Positions 14,474 through 22,633 of a DNA stretch of 59,921 nucleotides are shown here, piece by piece; position 1 is the first letter of the stretch, and each line of letters begins with the position of its first letter. Origin of the DNA: Candidatus Pacearchaeota archaeon (GTDB lineage Archaea; Nanobdellota; Nanobdellia; Pacearchaeales; GW2011-AR1); assembly GCA_002688015.1 (NCBI GenBank), contig NZBT01000011.1:1-59921 (forward strand), written 5' to 3'. Under the pieces are notes generated by a model. It was given only the letters and a program-made list of their open reading frames with translations. It was not told where the DNA came from and did not search any database. The translations under genes and the position numbers were made by a program.

Positions 14474-17400
14474 CTACAATCCATAAACATACTCACTGCA
14501 GAACTCACAATTCTTTTCAATCGGGCAAGGCTTAAATCTTTCTCTAAAGGCATTTTGGATCTTATGAGCCGTCTGAATAAGATCAGACTCTATTTCATAA
14601 ATATTGAATCCCTGCATTCTACTACTGCTTGTACACGTAGCATTCCCTTTGTCATCCAATTCAAACTCAAGAGGTTTATCAAGCCTTAGCATATCCAAAG
14701 TAATCCTTTTGACATTTCCTAATTGTCCTGCAGCAAGAGCATAATATCCCAACTGCCAATTCCTCGCTTTTCCTGCAACTTGACTTTTATTTGTCTTATA
14801 ATCAACAATTTCAATTTCCCCATTCTCATCAAAATCAATTCTATCTGCAAACCCAATAAAACTCAAATCTCCTAATTTTGTATTCAACACTTGCTCTGTC
14901 TTACTTTTCTGAGAATACTTGTTCTTATTCCTCTCATAAAAAACTTTAATCAAATGCTCTGCTTCTTCCAAATCCACAGATTCCCAATCATGTTCTAAAT
15001 TTTTCTGCTTTGCATAATCAAGAAAACTTTTTAAATCAGAAAAATTAAGTTTGACTCCCTTCTCCAAGACAGAATGAACAAAACTCCCTAATCTAATTGC
15101 TTCCCAATTTACAATCTTTTCGTCAGGCATATTATATCTATATTTATACTCGTATTTTTTCTGACAATCATCAAACAACAAAAGTGCAGAAGGAGAAAAC
15201 CTAATTTCTGTAACATCTTTATTCATACCATTAACTTCTCCTGCCTTCTGTAAAAGTTCTGTAAATGTTCCTTCAAAATCCCTTGATCTCAAAGCTCTAT
15301 GAATATCCAATCCAGTTTTAACTTCTAACTTGGGCTCCATAAATTTCTCTTCTGAATCAACACTAAAATCTATATCTGAATTTTCCTTAAACTTAATCTC
15401 ATCTAAAAATTGACTTGGATAATGTTTCTTTCCCCCATAGTTTCCAGAATAAGTCAAAATTAAATTATTCTTCGCCCTTGTAAATGCAACATAAGCTAAC
15501 CTTCTCTCCTCATAAAGCTGATGCTTCCTCTCATATTCTTCTATAACATTCTCCCTCTCCTCTTCATTTAACTCATTAATGAAAGAAAGTTCTGGATTCA
15601 ATTCATTTGGAATCAAAGCATTATTTGAATACTTCATCATTGGAAATCTTTTCTGAGCCATTGAAGTTACTATTACTGTTTTATATTCCAACCCTTTAGT
15701 ACTATGGCTCGTCATTAATCTCACACCATGCTTTTCCAACTCACTTGCTTCTATATCAATACCTAAACTCCCCACAATATCTAAATAATGTATAAATTCT
15801 GTCAATCCGGAGCCCTGTAATTCTCTCTGCTCCTTAGAAAGATCATAAAACTTATTCAAATTCAATGTAATTTCCTTCTCTTCCTTAGATCTATTACTAT
15901 TAATCATTCCAGAAATTCTATAAATTTCTTTAACTAAAACCTCAACATCTTTTTCCACAAGAGGCAACATCATCATAATTCTCTCAATAAGAATTTTCAT
16001 ATGCATTTTCCCATTCTGTGACAAATCAAGATTCTCCAATTCATTCAACAACTTCACACTCAAACAATCCTCAGATCTATTTTCTTTAATAAATTTCCCA
16101 ACTTTAATTAAATCACTTTCAGAAAATCCCATCCTATAAACTAAATCCCACCAGGACTGTTCTCCTCCCCTACCTTTACTCTTCAACTTATCCAAAATAC
16201 CAAGATAATCAACAACTTGCTTTATCTCATCTTTTCCTAATAAGCTCCCTTTAGAAACAGAACAATAATCAATTCCTTTCATGTCTAAGAAAGACTTAAT
16301 GATTCTTCCTTGCTGGTGTGTTCTAAACAGAATACATATCTCTTCTTCTTCTGTTCCTTTAGCAATCTCCCTTTCCACAAGTTCCGCAACTTTCCTTGCT
16401 TCTTCTTTTCCATCTCTCAACTCATAAACTTCTATTTTCTCTCCTTCCCTATCTTCAAAATTCTTAACTTCAAAACAATCTTCAGGATCCTCATAATTAT
16501 TCAAAATCAAATTATGTGCCGCCTTCAATATCTTATTTGCAGAACGAAAACTCCTATCTAAATTGAATACTTCCCTCCCAGAAACATCAAAAGCTTTCTT
16601 AAATTCATTAAAATTCTCTTTGTATGCTCCCCTAAATCTATAGATACTCTGATTTAAATCTCCAACAACTGTTACATTCCTCTTTCCAGCCAAAGCAGTT
16701 AACAAATCAAGTTGAACCTTATTAGTATCCTGAAATTCATCAACAATAATATAATCATAATCTTCACTTATTTCCCTGTGCTTCTGCAATAACTCAAGGG
16801 CTTTATTGTTCAAATCGGAATAATCTTGATATCCTTTAATTTTCTTTATCTTCTCATATCCTTTCCAAGCAGAAATAAACTTCCTCAAATCAATAATTTT
16901 CCCAATATCATCAATCTCTTTCATCAAATCACTTTTATTAGTTCTTACATCCTTGCTAGACTTAAAGTTACTCAAATGCATTGTTTGTAATTCAAACTGC
17001 AAACTTTCCAATCTTTTTTCCAAATCCGTAGATTCAAATTTCTTCTCCTTATCTTGTAAGTATTTCTCTAAATCTTCTATCTTGACTCCAAGATCTTTAG
17101 CAGTTCCAATACTTGCAACATATCTATGACAGTAATAAGGTTGAATCTTAAAATTAGAGTGTAAAACAACTTTAGCACTATCGGGATCTAACACTCTAAA
17201 ATCCTTAGAAACATCGACCTTCTCCCCATGCTTCCTCAACAAATCAGCAGAAAAAGCATGAAAAGTCTTTATTATTGGCTCTTTCTCTTCTTCTAAATTA
17301 ATTGCCCTTCTAACTCTCATTAACAATTCATTAGCAGCCTCATTTGAAAATGTAATACAAACAATTTTTTCAGGAGAATATATCTTATTCTTAATAAGAT

Positions 17401-17500
17401 ACTTTATTTTCTCTATGAGCGTGTATGTCTTCCCTGTTCCAGCTCCAGCAAGAATCACACTCACACCTTCGCTTTTTTCAATAGCCCCCTTATCAACCAT
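14474..17500 (-). CDS. UvrD/AddA-like helicase fused to RecB-type nuclease with Fe-S cysteines
   Basis: 1008 aa. Superfamily I helicase motifs: Walker A AGAGTGKT (residues 18-25), motif II IIVDEFQDTN, motif III-type GDLNQSIYRFRGA, motif V MTSHSTKGLEYKTVIV and motif VI VAFTRAKNNLIL. The C-terminal PD-(D/E)XK domain has LGSFVHSVLEKG, GFADRIDF and EIVDYKTNK. One cysteine before it (DDCQKKYEYKYRY) and CPIEKNCEFC at the end form the four-cysteine set of AddB/Cas4-type Fe-S nucleases. One chain thus holds helicase and nuclease, suggesting DNA end resection or repair. No partner AddB/RecC gene is adjacent. Confidence 0.9.
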   Translation of the reverse strand: MVDKGAIEKSEGVSVILAGAGTGKTYTLIEKIKYLIKNKIYSPEKIVCITFSNEAANELLMRVRRAINLEEEKEPIIKTFHAFSADLLRKHGEKVDVSKDFRVLDPDSAKVVLHSNFKIQPYYCHRYVASIGTAKDLGVKIEDLEKYLQDKEKKFESTDLEKRLESLQFELQTMHLSNFKSSKDVRTNKSDLMKEIDDIGKIIDLRKFISAWKGYEKIKKIKGYQDYSDLNNKALELLQKHREISEDYDYIIVDEFQDTNKVQLDLLTALAGKRNVTVVGDLNQSIYRFRGAYKENFNEFKKAFDVSGREVFNLDRSFRSANKILKAAHNLILNNYEDPEDCFEVKNFEDREGEKIEVYELRDGKEEARKVAELVEREIAKGTEEEEICILFRTHQQGRIIKSFLDMKGIDYCSVSKGSLLGKDEIKQVVDYLGILDKLKSKGRGGEQSWWDLVYRMGFSESDLIKVGKFIKENRSEDCLSVKLLNELENLDLSQNGKMHMKILIERIMMMLPLVEKDVEVLVKEIYRISGMINSNRSKEEKEITLNLNKFYDLSKEQRELQGSGLTEFIHYLDIVGSLGIDIEASELEKHGVRLMTSHSTKGLEYKTVIVTSMAQKRFPMMKYSNNALIPNELNPELSFINELNEEERENVIEEYERKHQLYEERRLAYVAFTRAKNNLILTYSGNYGGKKHYPSQFLDEIKFKENSDIDFSVDSEEKFMEPKLEVKTGLDIHRALRSRDFEGTFTELLQKAGEVNGMNKDVTEIRFSPSALLLFDDCQKKYEYKYRYNMPDEKIVNWEAIRLGSFVHSVLEKGVKLNFSDLKSFLDYAKQKNLEHDWESVDLEEAEHLIKVFYERNKNKYSQKSKTEQVLNTKLGDLSFIGFADRIDFDENGEIEIVDYKTNKSQVAGKARNWQLGYYALAAGQLGNVKRITLDMLRLDKPLEFELDDKGNATCTSSSRMQGFNIYEIESDLIQTAHKIQNAFRERFKPCPIEKNCEFCSEYVYGL

Positions 17501-17534
17501 TAATGCCTATAAAATCAGGATGTTATAAATATTA

Positions 17535-18743
17535 TTATAATACTTCTCCCCAACCAATCAATCTCCAATGTGAATTAATATTCCTCGCAATTCCAACATT
17601 ATCTCCTTTGAAAACAATAGCGGGAACTTTCAAATTCATTTCTAACTCAGCTCCCTTCAAACGCTTAACATTTCCCCCAGTAGTCTCTGTATTAATAGAA
17701 AGCATAAGTGTTTCCGAAGCCTTAATAGGATCAACAGCAACATGCCCTCCAACTCCATAAATTTCTTCAAATAATTCAAATTTCAACTTTATTTCAGAAG
17801 AAAGGTCAGGTAACTTTCCAGAAAGAGAAACAACATTCCCAGAGAGAATATCTCTTGCTCCCAAAGCCATATCCAATTCTGTTTCAATTCCTGCACTTCC
17901 CCCGGGGCCTAAAGTAGAAACTTTTTGACTCCCTAAAAATAATCCAACAACTTTTGTCTTAACAGTTTCATATCTTACTTTGTTCGCCTCCTTCACAACT
18001 CTTCCAGGCTTAATCTCAATCTCATCTCCAACCTTTAGTTTCCCACATTTCAATGTCCCTCCTAAAACAGCCCCACTTAGCTTTTCCACTTCTGTTCCAG
18101 GCTTATTAACATCGAAACTCCTAGCAACTATAAAAACAGGATCACAATCCAATTTCCTTTCAATTAAAGAAAGATTAACAATTGATTTCAAAACTTCAGA
18201 AATATTAACTCCTTGCTGAGCACTCACAGGAATAATTGGAATCTCCCCAGTCCCATAATTTTTTTTCAAAAGTTCTAATATATCATTATGGTTCTTTTCT
18301 GCTTCCTTTTTATCCACAAGGTCAATTTTATTCTGAACGACAATCAACTGCTTAACTCCTTTTGCTTTCAAAGCCATTAAATGTTCTCTAGTCTGTGGCT
18401 TTATTCCCTCATTAGCTGCAATAACAAGAACAGCTGCATCAACCATTGCAGCTCCAGAAAGCATTGTAGCCATTAACATCTCATGTCCAGGAGCATCAAC
18501 AAAACTCACATGCTTCACAGATTTCCCTTCTCCAGAAATGTTATACTCTCCCTTATCTTCATAAATAACAGCATCAGCATATCCAAGCTTAATTGTAATC
18601 CCTCTCTTCAATTCCTCACTATGCTGGCTTGCCCATTTCCCACTTAGTCTCTCTAATAATGTCGTCTTACCATGATCAATATGTCCAACTATAACTACAT
18701 TAATCCCTTCAAGTTTTTCATAATTTATTTTCTTCTCTGCCAT
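17535..18743 (-). CDS. eif2g: translation initiation factor aIF2 subunit gamma
   Basis: 402 aa. GTPase motifs: VGHIDHGKTT (residues 19-28), DAPGHE, NKID, and SAQQG for G5. Domain II follows around PVFIVARSFDVNKPGTEVEKLSGAVLGGTL, and domain III ends the chain. The subunit carries Met-tRNAi to the small subunit. The zinc-knuckle segment that normally sits between the switch regions, with CxxC pairs, is replaced by cysteine-free DAVIYEDKGEYNISGEGKSVKH (quoted in part). Otherwise it is complete. Confidence 0.95.
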   Translation of the reverse strand: MAEKKINYEKLEGINVVIVGHIDHGKTTLLERLSGKWASQHSEELKRGITIKLGYADAVIYEDKGEYNISGEGKSVKHVSFVDAPGHEMLMATMLSGAAMVDAAVLVIAANEGIKPQTREHLMALKAKGVKQLIVVQNKIDLVDKKEAEKNHNDILELLKKNYGTGEIPIIPVSAQQGVNISEVLKSIVNLSLIERKLDCDPVFIVARSFDVNKPGTEVEKLSGAVLGGTLKCGKLKVGDEIEIKPGRVVKEANKVRYETVKTKVVGLFLGSQKVSTLGPGGSAGIETELDMALGARDILSGNVVSLSGKLPDLSSEIKLKFELFEEIYGVGGHVAVDPIKASETLMLSINTETTGGNVKRLKGAELEMNLKVPAIVFKGDNVGIARNINSHWRLIGWGEVL

Positions 18744-18794
18744 TCATTTCTCAAGAAAAAACACTCTTTTAAGTCTTCTGTTTAGTAAATAATA

Positions 18795-19190
18795 TCAAAA
18801 CTCTGGCGCCTCAAAAGGCCCATACAAATCTCCAGGAAATCCTGGAAACTCCCACACATAATATTCAGAAGAACAACTAATAACATAAACAGTCATCCAA
18901 CCCCCAACTATTTCTGGATCTGAAGGACCCTCATACGAATACTCTATAACCACAGCTCGCAAAGCATTACGACAAGACCATACATTTTCTTCAGAATTAT
19001 AAAACAAAGTCTCAGATTCATTCGTTAAGAAACCTTTATAACTTCCATCAGCAACTTTAGGATACATTTGTTCTAATGTGAGATCCTCATAATCCAAAAC
19101 TCCACCAACAGGATGACTCCTAACCCAAAAAAATATCCCTGCCAAAACTAACAAAATCACAATAATTCCAATAATAATTCCCTTCTTCAT
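18795..19190 (-). CDS. membrane-anchored hypothetical protein, 131 aa
   Basis: One N-terminal membrane helix (MKKGIIIGIIVILLVLAGIFFWV), then an extracytoplasmic domain with two cysteines (NVWSCRNAL and VISCSSEYY) that could form a disulfide. It is rich in Tyr/Trp and Gly/Pro at the end (VWEFPGFPGDLYGPF). Family not recognised. It sits upstream of aIF2-gamma on the same strand, separated by about 50 nt. Confidence 0.65.
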   Translation of the reverse strand: MKKGIIIGIIVILLVLAGIFFWVRSHPVGGVLDYEDLTLEQMYPKVADGSYKGFLTNESETLFYNSEENVWSCRNALRAVVIEYSYEGPSDPEIVGGWMTVYVISCSSEYYVWEFPGFPGDLYGPFEAPEF

Positions 19191-19292
19191 ATCTAAACAA
19201 GAAAAAAGAACCTTATAAACTAGACGATGGATTCAAGTAGAATAGAACTTATCAAGCTAACATTTTGATTCTGTCTCTTCTTTTAAAATTAT

Positions 19293-19601
19293 CTAATCAT
19301 CCCTTGGATCATTCTGTTGTACAACATCTTTTATATTATCCAATATCCTCTGATACATTCTAATCTCACTCATTAAATTATCTACAACCCCTGTATGTAC
19401 ATTCTCATATCTTACACACCTCTGAGAATGCCCATGCATATCATCACAAGCAATCATCCTTAAACTTATATCTCTAATTCCATATAACCTCTCCAATTCT
19501 AATAAAGCCTCATCACTTATCACTGCCCCTTCAAAATATTTCTTTTTGAACCTATCAAAATCTTCAATATCCATATCGTCAGCAGGTAAATTACTTGGCA
19601 T
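19293..19601 (-). CDS. hypothetical protein, 102 aa
   Basis: Acidic soluble protein beginning MPSNLPADDMDIEDFDRFKKKYF and ending in a likely helix (NLMSEIRMYQRILDNIKDVV). No motif recognised. There are two cysteines and several histidines in the middle (MIACDDMHGHSQRCVRYENVH) that could bind a metal (inference). Confidence 0.5.
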   Translation of the reverse strand: MPSNLPADDMDIEDFDRFKKKYFEGAVISDEALLELERLYGIRDISLRMIACDDMHGHSQRCVRYENVHTGVVDNLMSEIRMYQRILDNIKDVVQQNDPRDD

Positions 19602-19674
19602 ATCAAAATCTACACTTTTAACTTTATAATAATTATTGTCCTATAATCTCCTCTTTCCATCTAGAATTCCCTCA

Positions 19675-20202
19675 TCACTCTTTCTTTTCTTCCTTAGGGG
19701 CGGCTTCTTCCTTCTTTTCTTTAACCTTAGCTTCTTCCTTTGGAGCTTCCTTTTCTCCCTCAGCTTTCTCTTCTGCTGGAGCTTCCCCTTCTGCTACAGG
19801 CTCAGCCTTCTTAGTTAAATCTTCCCACTTTTTACTTCCTTCTTTAACAACATTAAAATTAATCTGTACCGTCTTCTCAAAAACAGTATTTCCTCTAACT
19901 GTCTTTCTAAGACGAAGACCATCAGGCTGTGGAACTTTCTTCTTATCTCCTCTAGGACGCTTCTGCATTCCCCATCCTTTTGTTAACAAAACTCTTTTGA
20001 GCGTTATCCCCTCAACATCTTCCTTCATAGCAAATCCAGCAAAATCAGTTCCTCCAGTAATCTTTAACTCATATCCAGATAAATCAGCATTAATTTCCTC
20101 TCCCTTAATTGTATCTCCTACCTTCTTTCCAGATAACACTTCTGGCTCTATCTCTACCTTATACGCTTTTCCCTTATTACTTATATTCAATTTTAATACC
20201 AT
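19675..20202 (-). CDS. rps6e: 30S ribosomal protein eS6
   Basis: 175 aa. The S6e core is clear: MVLKLNISNKGKAYKVEI, GxxTDFAGFxM-type ITGGTDFAGFAMKEDV, and KRPRGDKKKVPQPDGLRLRKTVRGNTV. The last 50 residues are a Glu/Lys/Ala-rich acidic tail (EGEAPAEEKAEGEKEAPKEE), very like the tail of S24e in this window. TATA-like GATTTAAAAACC lies about 25 nt upstream, so the mRNA is probably leaderless. Confidence 0.94.
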   Translation of the reverse strand: MVLKLNISNKGKAYKVEIEPEVLSGKKVGDTIKGEEINADLSGYELKITGGTDFAGFAMKEDVEGITLKRVLLTKGWGMQKRPRGDKKKVPQPDGLRLRKTVRGNTVFEKTVQINFNVVKEGSKKWEDLTKKAEPVAEGEAPAEEKAEGEKEAPKEEAKVKEKKEEAAPKEEKKE

Positions 20203-20258
20203 ATCATTCTCTCAGAAAAACTGGGTTTTTAAATCATTCTGTTAGAAAATAAGATTAT

Positions 20259-20500
20259 CGGTTAATCGGTCAGGCTAGGCGAACTTTCCTTTAGGAAAGT
20301 TAGGTCAAATATTGATTTCCTACAAAAGGAAAAACTTTTGGAAAAAGTTAGATATTTGCCGTCTAGTGGGCATTAACCGAGTCACGAAGTGACCTCTTGC
20401 TGTGAACACAGAACCAAGAGTCTTATGCTTCGTTCTCAGCCGGATTTTTAGCGTAATTGTTGTCTTCTTTCTTTAGGGGGGCTGGCTCCTGTCTTTGTTA
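20259..20500 (-). ncRNA. structured intergenic element A (3' of TrmB gene)
   Basis: Several perfect helices fold in the order CGGTTAAT/ATTAACCG (20259-66 with 20372-79) enclosing AACTTTCC-TTTA-GGAAAGTT, CAAATAT/ATATTTG and AACTTTT-GGA-AAAAGTT. Then come GTCAC-GAA-GTGAC and CTCTTG(CTGTG-AA-CACAG)CAAGAG. On the minus strand it shares the ordered blocks GCCAGCCCC, ACAACAATT, GCTAAAAATCC, GGCTGAGAA and AAGCATAAG with element B at 22634-22960. I looked for RNase P and SRP RNA signatures and found none. Strand is chosen from the shared blocks and from the TrmB gene reading into it. Confidence 0.5.
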
Positions 20501-20506
20501 TAATGC

Positions 20507-21220
20507 CTATTTAGAATCCAAGATTCTATAAAATAAATTTGCATACATCTCAGATATCTGTTTTGATTCTATCAGATATCCAACCGGTTTTTCTCCCCAA
20601 GAAAAAATAGCTACTTTATCATCAACTATTGCAATACCTTCTGGAATTGGTAGTTTTGTAAACTTCATTTTGATATTTTTTCTTATTTTCATATGTTTCT
20701 TTACTTCTTCGGAAGCAAGTCCTTGTACAATTATTCCTTTTTCTTGCCTCTTAGCATCATATCGTGAAAAAAATTCTTGAATATCTTCGTTAAATTGATT
20801 TATGTTTAATGAAAAATAAAGATATTTATCTCTCTTACTAACATTTTCAATGAGGATATTCAGCATAGAGATAACTCCTTTTTTTCCTTCAAAAATCTCC
20901 GCTTCTTGCCTATCATCAGAAGATTTCTGTGTTGATTCTAACTCTGGAATTATAGAGATCAATTTTTCTTTTTTGATTTCTAGAAAATCTATCAAATGTT
21001 TAGGATTGATTGCCTTGTAATGTTTTATTTTTCCCCTTTTAATATATGAAATAAGGCCTTTTTCAACAAGAGCATTTATTGAATTATGAACTGCAGAACT
21101 AGCCATGCCTGAATTTTCTATCACTTCCCCAACCTTTACATCTCCCAATTTTAATAGGGCTAAATAAACCTTTATTTCTCCCTGGCTAAGGCCAAGTTCT
21201 TCTAACGCTTGAGTATTCAT
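20507..21220 (-). CDS. TrmB-family transcriptional regulator
   Basis: 237 aa. The N-terminal winged helix-turn-helix of TrmB type is LEELGLSQGEIKVYLALLKLGDVKVGEVIENSGMASSAVHNSINALVEKGLI. A short coiled linker and a C-terminal effector-like domain follow, with a phospholipase-D-like fold expected (YLYFSLNINQFNEDIQEFF...). TrmB regulators usually sense sugars or metabolites. It faces the gene pair at 21440/21853 across two palindromes, so it is the likely regulator of that pair and of itself. Confidence 0.88.
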   Translation of the reverse strand: MNTQALEELGLSQGEIKVYLALLKLGDVKVGEVIENSGMASSAVHNSINALVEKGLISYIKRGKIKHYKAINPKHLIDFLEIKKEKLISIIPELESTQKSSDDRQEAEIFEGKKGVISMLNILIENVSKRDKYLYFSLNINQFNEDIQEFFSRYDAKRQEKGIIVQGLASEEVKKHMKIRKNIKMKFTKLPIPEGIAIVDDKVAIFSWGEKPVGYLIESKQISEMYANLFYRILDSK

Positions 21221-21257
21221 GATATAAAAAGAAAACTTGCATTTATAATACTATCTA

Positions 21258-21283
21258 TTAACTCTCCATATTTAGAGAGTTAA
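21258..21283. promoter_or_regulatory. operator palindrome 1
   Basis: TTAACTCTC-CATATTTA-GAGAGTTAA, perfect 9-bp arms. It lies between the divergent promoters of the TrmB gene and the plus-strand cassette, just upstream of TATA-like TTTATAAGG (21286-21294). It is a likely TrmB binding site. Confidence 0.6.
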
Positions 21284-21321
21284 TCTTTATAAGGATAATT
21301 TCTAATTATAATCTTAACTAA

Positions 21322-21339
21322 AGAGTAGTAATATACTCT
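21322..21339. promoter_or_regulatory. operator palindrome 2
   Basis: AGAGTA-GTAATA-TACTCT, 6-bp arms. It sits at or just after the expected transcription start of the plus-strand genes and before the 32-aa ORF. Shared AGAG/CTCT half-sites with palindrome 1 suggest the same regulator. Confidence 0.5.
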
Positions 21340-21351
21340 AAGGAAAACAAA

Positions 21352-21450
21352 ATGACAAACGAACAAAACACAAGAGAAGGCACAAAAGAAAGCCAAACAG
21401 AACTTCCTATTCAAAATAATGAAAGGAGGATAAATCAAAATGACAATTGA
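21352..21450 (+). CDS. leader-type ORF, 32 aa
   Basis: Not in the track. MTNEQNTREGTKESQTELPI..., very polar, with no hydrophobic segment. Its last 11 nt overlap the start of the 138-aa gene (ATGACAATTGA), and it contains that gene's Shine-Dalgarno GGAGG. AAGGA precedes its own ATG by 8 nt. It may be a translated leader coupling expression of the downstream gene, or part of a small protein component. Confidence 0.45.
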   Translation: MTNEQNTREGTKESQTELPIQNNERRINQNDN

Positions 21451-21856
21451 AATACCAGAAATAGGTCTTTATAGAGAATGTGATTTTACTGGTGGGTGGC
21501 ATTCGTTGGAAGCACTTAGTGGCCTTGAATTATCAGTTAATCCAAGTTATAATGGTAAATTTGTAGTTATGGGAAATGATGTAATGAATAGTATTATAGG
21601 TTTAGAATCCATCAATCCAAACACACACCTATACAACGATATACCTCATGCACATATTGCAAATATGTTTCATTCAATGCATGATAATTGGAAATACCAT
21701 GCTACTGGCGGGGGACATGTCAAAATTGAAGATGGTAGAATTATTCTAAGTGGGACAGGCGATTTTTGTGGCAAATATGATATGCAAATTGTAAGGCCCA
21801 TTATAGAGAGATTTGTTTCTATGACTCCTCGATTGGAGAGGGTGGTTGTAGAATGA
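21440..21856 (+). CDS. cassette protein 1, 138 aa, unknown family
   Basis: Soluble protein MTIEIPEIGLYRECDFTGGW with a mix of beta and loop. A histidine-rich centre (PHAHIANMFHSMHDNWKYHATGG) leads into a Gly-rich GGGHVKIEDGRIILSGTGDF turn. The histidines could be metal ligands or catalytic (inference). It overlaps the next gene by 4 nt (ATGA), so the two are translated together. A strong Shine-Dalgarno GGAGG stands 10 nt before the ATG. I do not recognise it. Confidence 0.7.
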   Translation: MTIEIPEIGLYRECDFTGGWHSLEALSGLELSVNPSYNGKFVVMGNDVMNSIIGLESINPNTHLYNDIPHAHIANMFHSMHDNWKYHATGGGHVKIEDGRIILSGTGDFCGKYDMQIVRPIIERFVSMTPRLERVVVE

Positions 21857-22602
21857 TAATCCCAAAAGAAAGTCAATCAGATTCAAGGACTGAAAAAGAG
21901 AAAGTTGTAGATGGAGCTATGGGTCACAGACAAGATAGAGGAATGACTAGGGAAGCAATTAGACAGAAGTTATCTAAATTTGACTCAATAGAACAAATGT
22001 CAGCTTATGTTGATAAGTTTGTAGATGGAATAAGAGAATATCGGCTGCCTGAGGAAACAAGATATAGACTTTTTAGAGAAGCTTTTAATCTGGGTTATAA
22101 ACCACCTAAGAAATTTCAAACTCATATAGAAAATCATTTTGATATGTACAATAGTGTATTTCAAGAAAAATTGGAAGATTTTGATTTAGGAGCACTTATA
22201 ATCGCAAGACAAAATCATCATAGCAATATAAGGTCTGGACCTCTAAGGGACCAAAGAGAGAATTTTGTAGATGAAACATTTAAAAAAATAAATTCAATAC
22301 CTTTGGGTTCTTCAGAAAGACCAGAACGACTTATAACTCTTGTTGAAAGCACAAGGAGAACTGACTTAAGAACAAAAATATTAAATAGCGCATTGAAAGA
22401 ATTCAGATTTATATCTGATGAGGACGAACAAGATTCATTTAGGGATTTTTTTAGAGAAATTTATGGAATAGGTCAATGTATCTCCTACCTTGAAAAAGAT
22501 GAGATAGAGAGAAGAAAAAACGTTGCTACTAAAAAACTTAGGGAACATAAGTTTTCAGAGGAAGACATTTATAGATTTATTGAAGAGGATAAGGAAAGAT
22601 AA
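21853..22602 (+). CDS. cassette protein 2, 249 aa, helical, unknown family
   Basis: Highly charged, probably all-helical protein (RQKLSKFDSIEQMSAYVDKFVDGI, FREAFNLGYKPPKKFQTHIENHF) with several Arg-rich helices. There is no membrane segment or known motif. The N-terminal 30 residues are polar and disordered-looking. Translation is coupled to the 138-aa gene by ATGA overlap. Together with the TrmB gene it forms a cassette bounded by structured elements A and B. Confidence 0.7.
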   Translation: MIIPKESQSDSRTEKEKVVDGAMGHRQDRGMTREAIRQKLSKFDSIEQMSAYVDKFVDGIREYRLPEETRYRLFREAFNLGYKPPKKFQTHIENHFDMYNSVFQEKLEDFDLGALIIARQNHHSNIRSGPLRDQRENFVDETFKKINSIPLGSSERPERLITLVESTRRTDLRTKILNSALKEFRFISDEDEQDSFRDFFREIYGIGQCISYLEKDEIERRKNVATKKLREHKFSEEDIYRFIEEDKER

Positions 22603-22633
22603 AAATAAGATAATTAAAGAACTAACAAATTAA

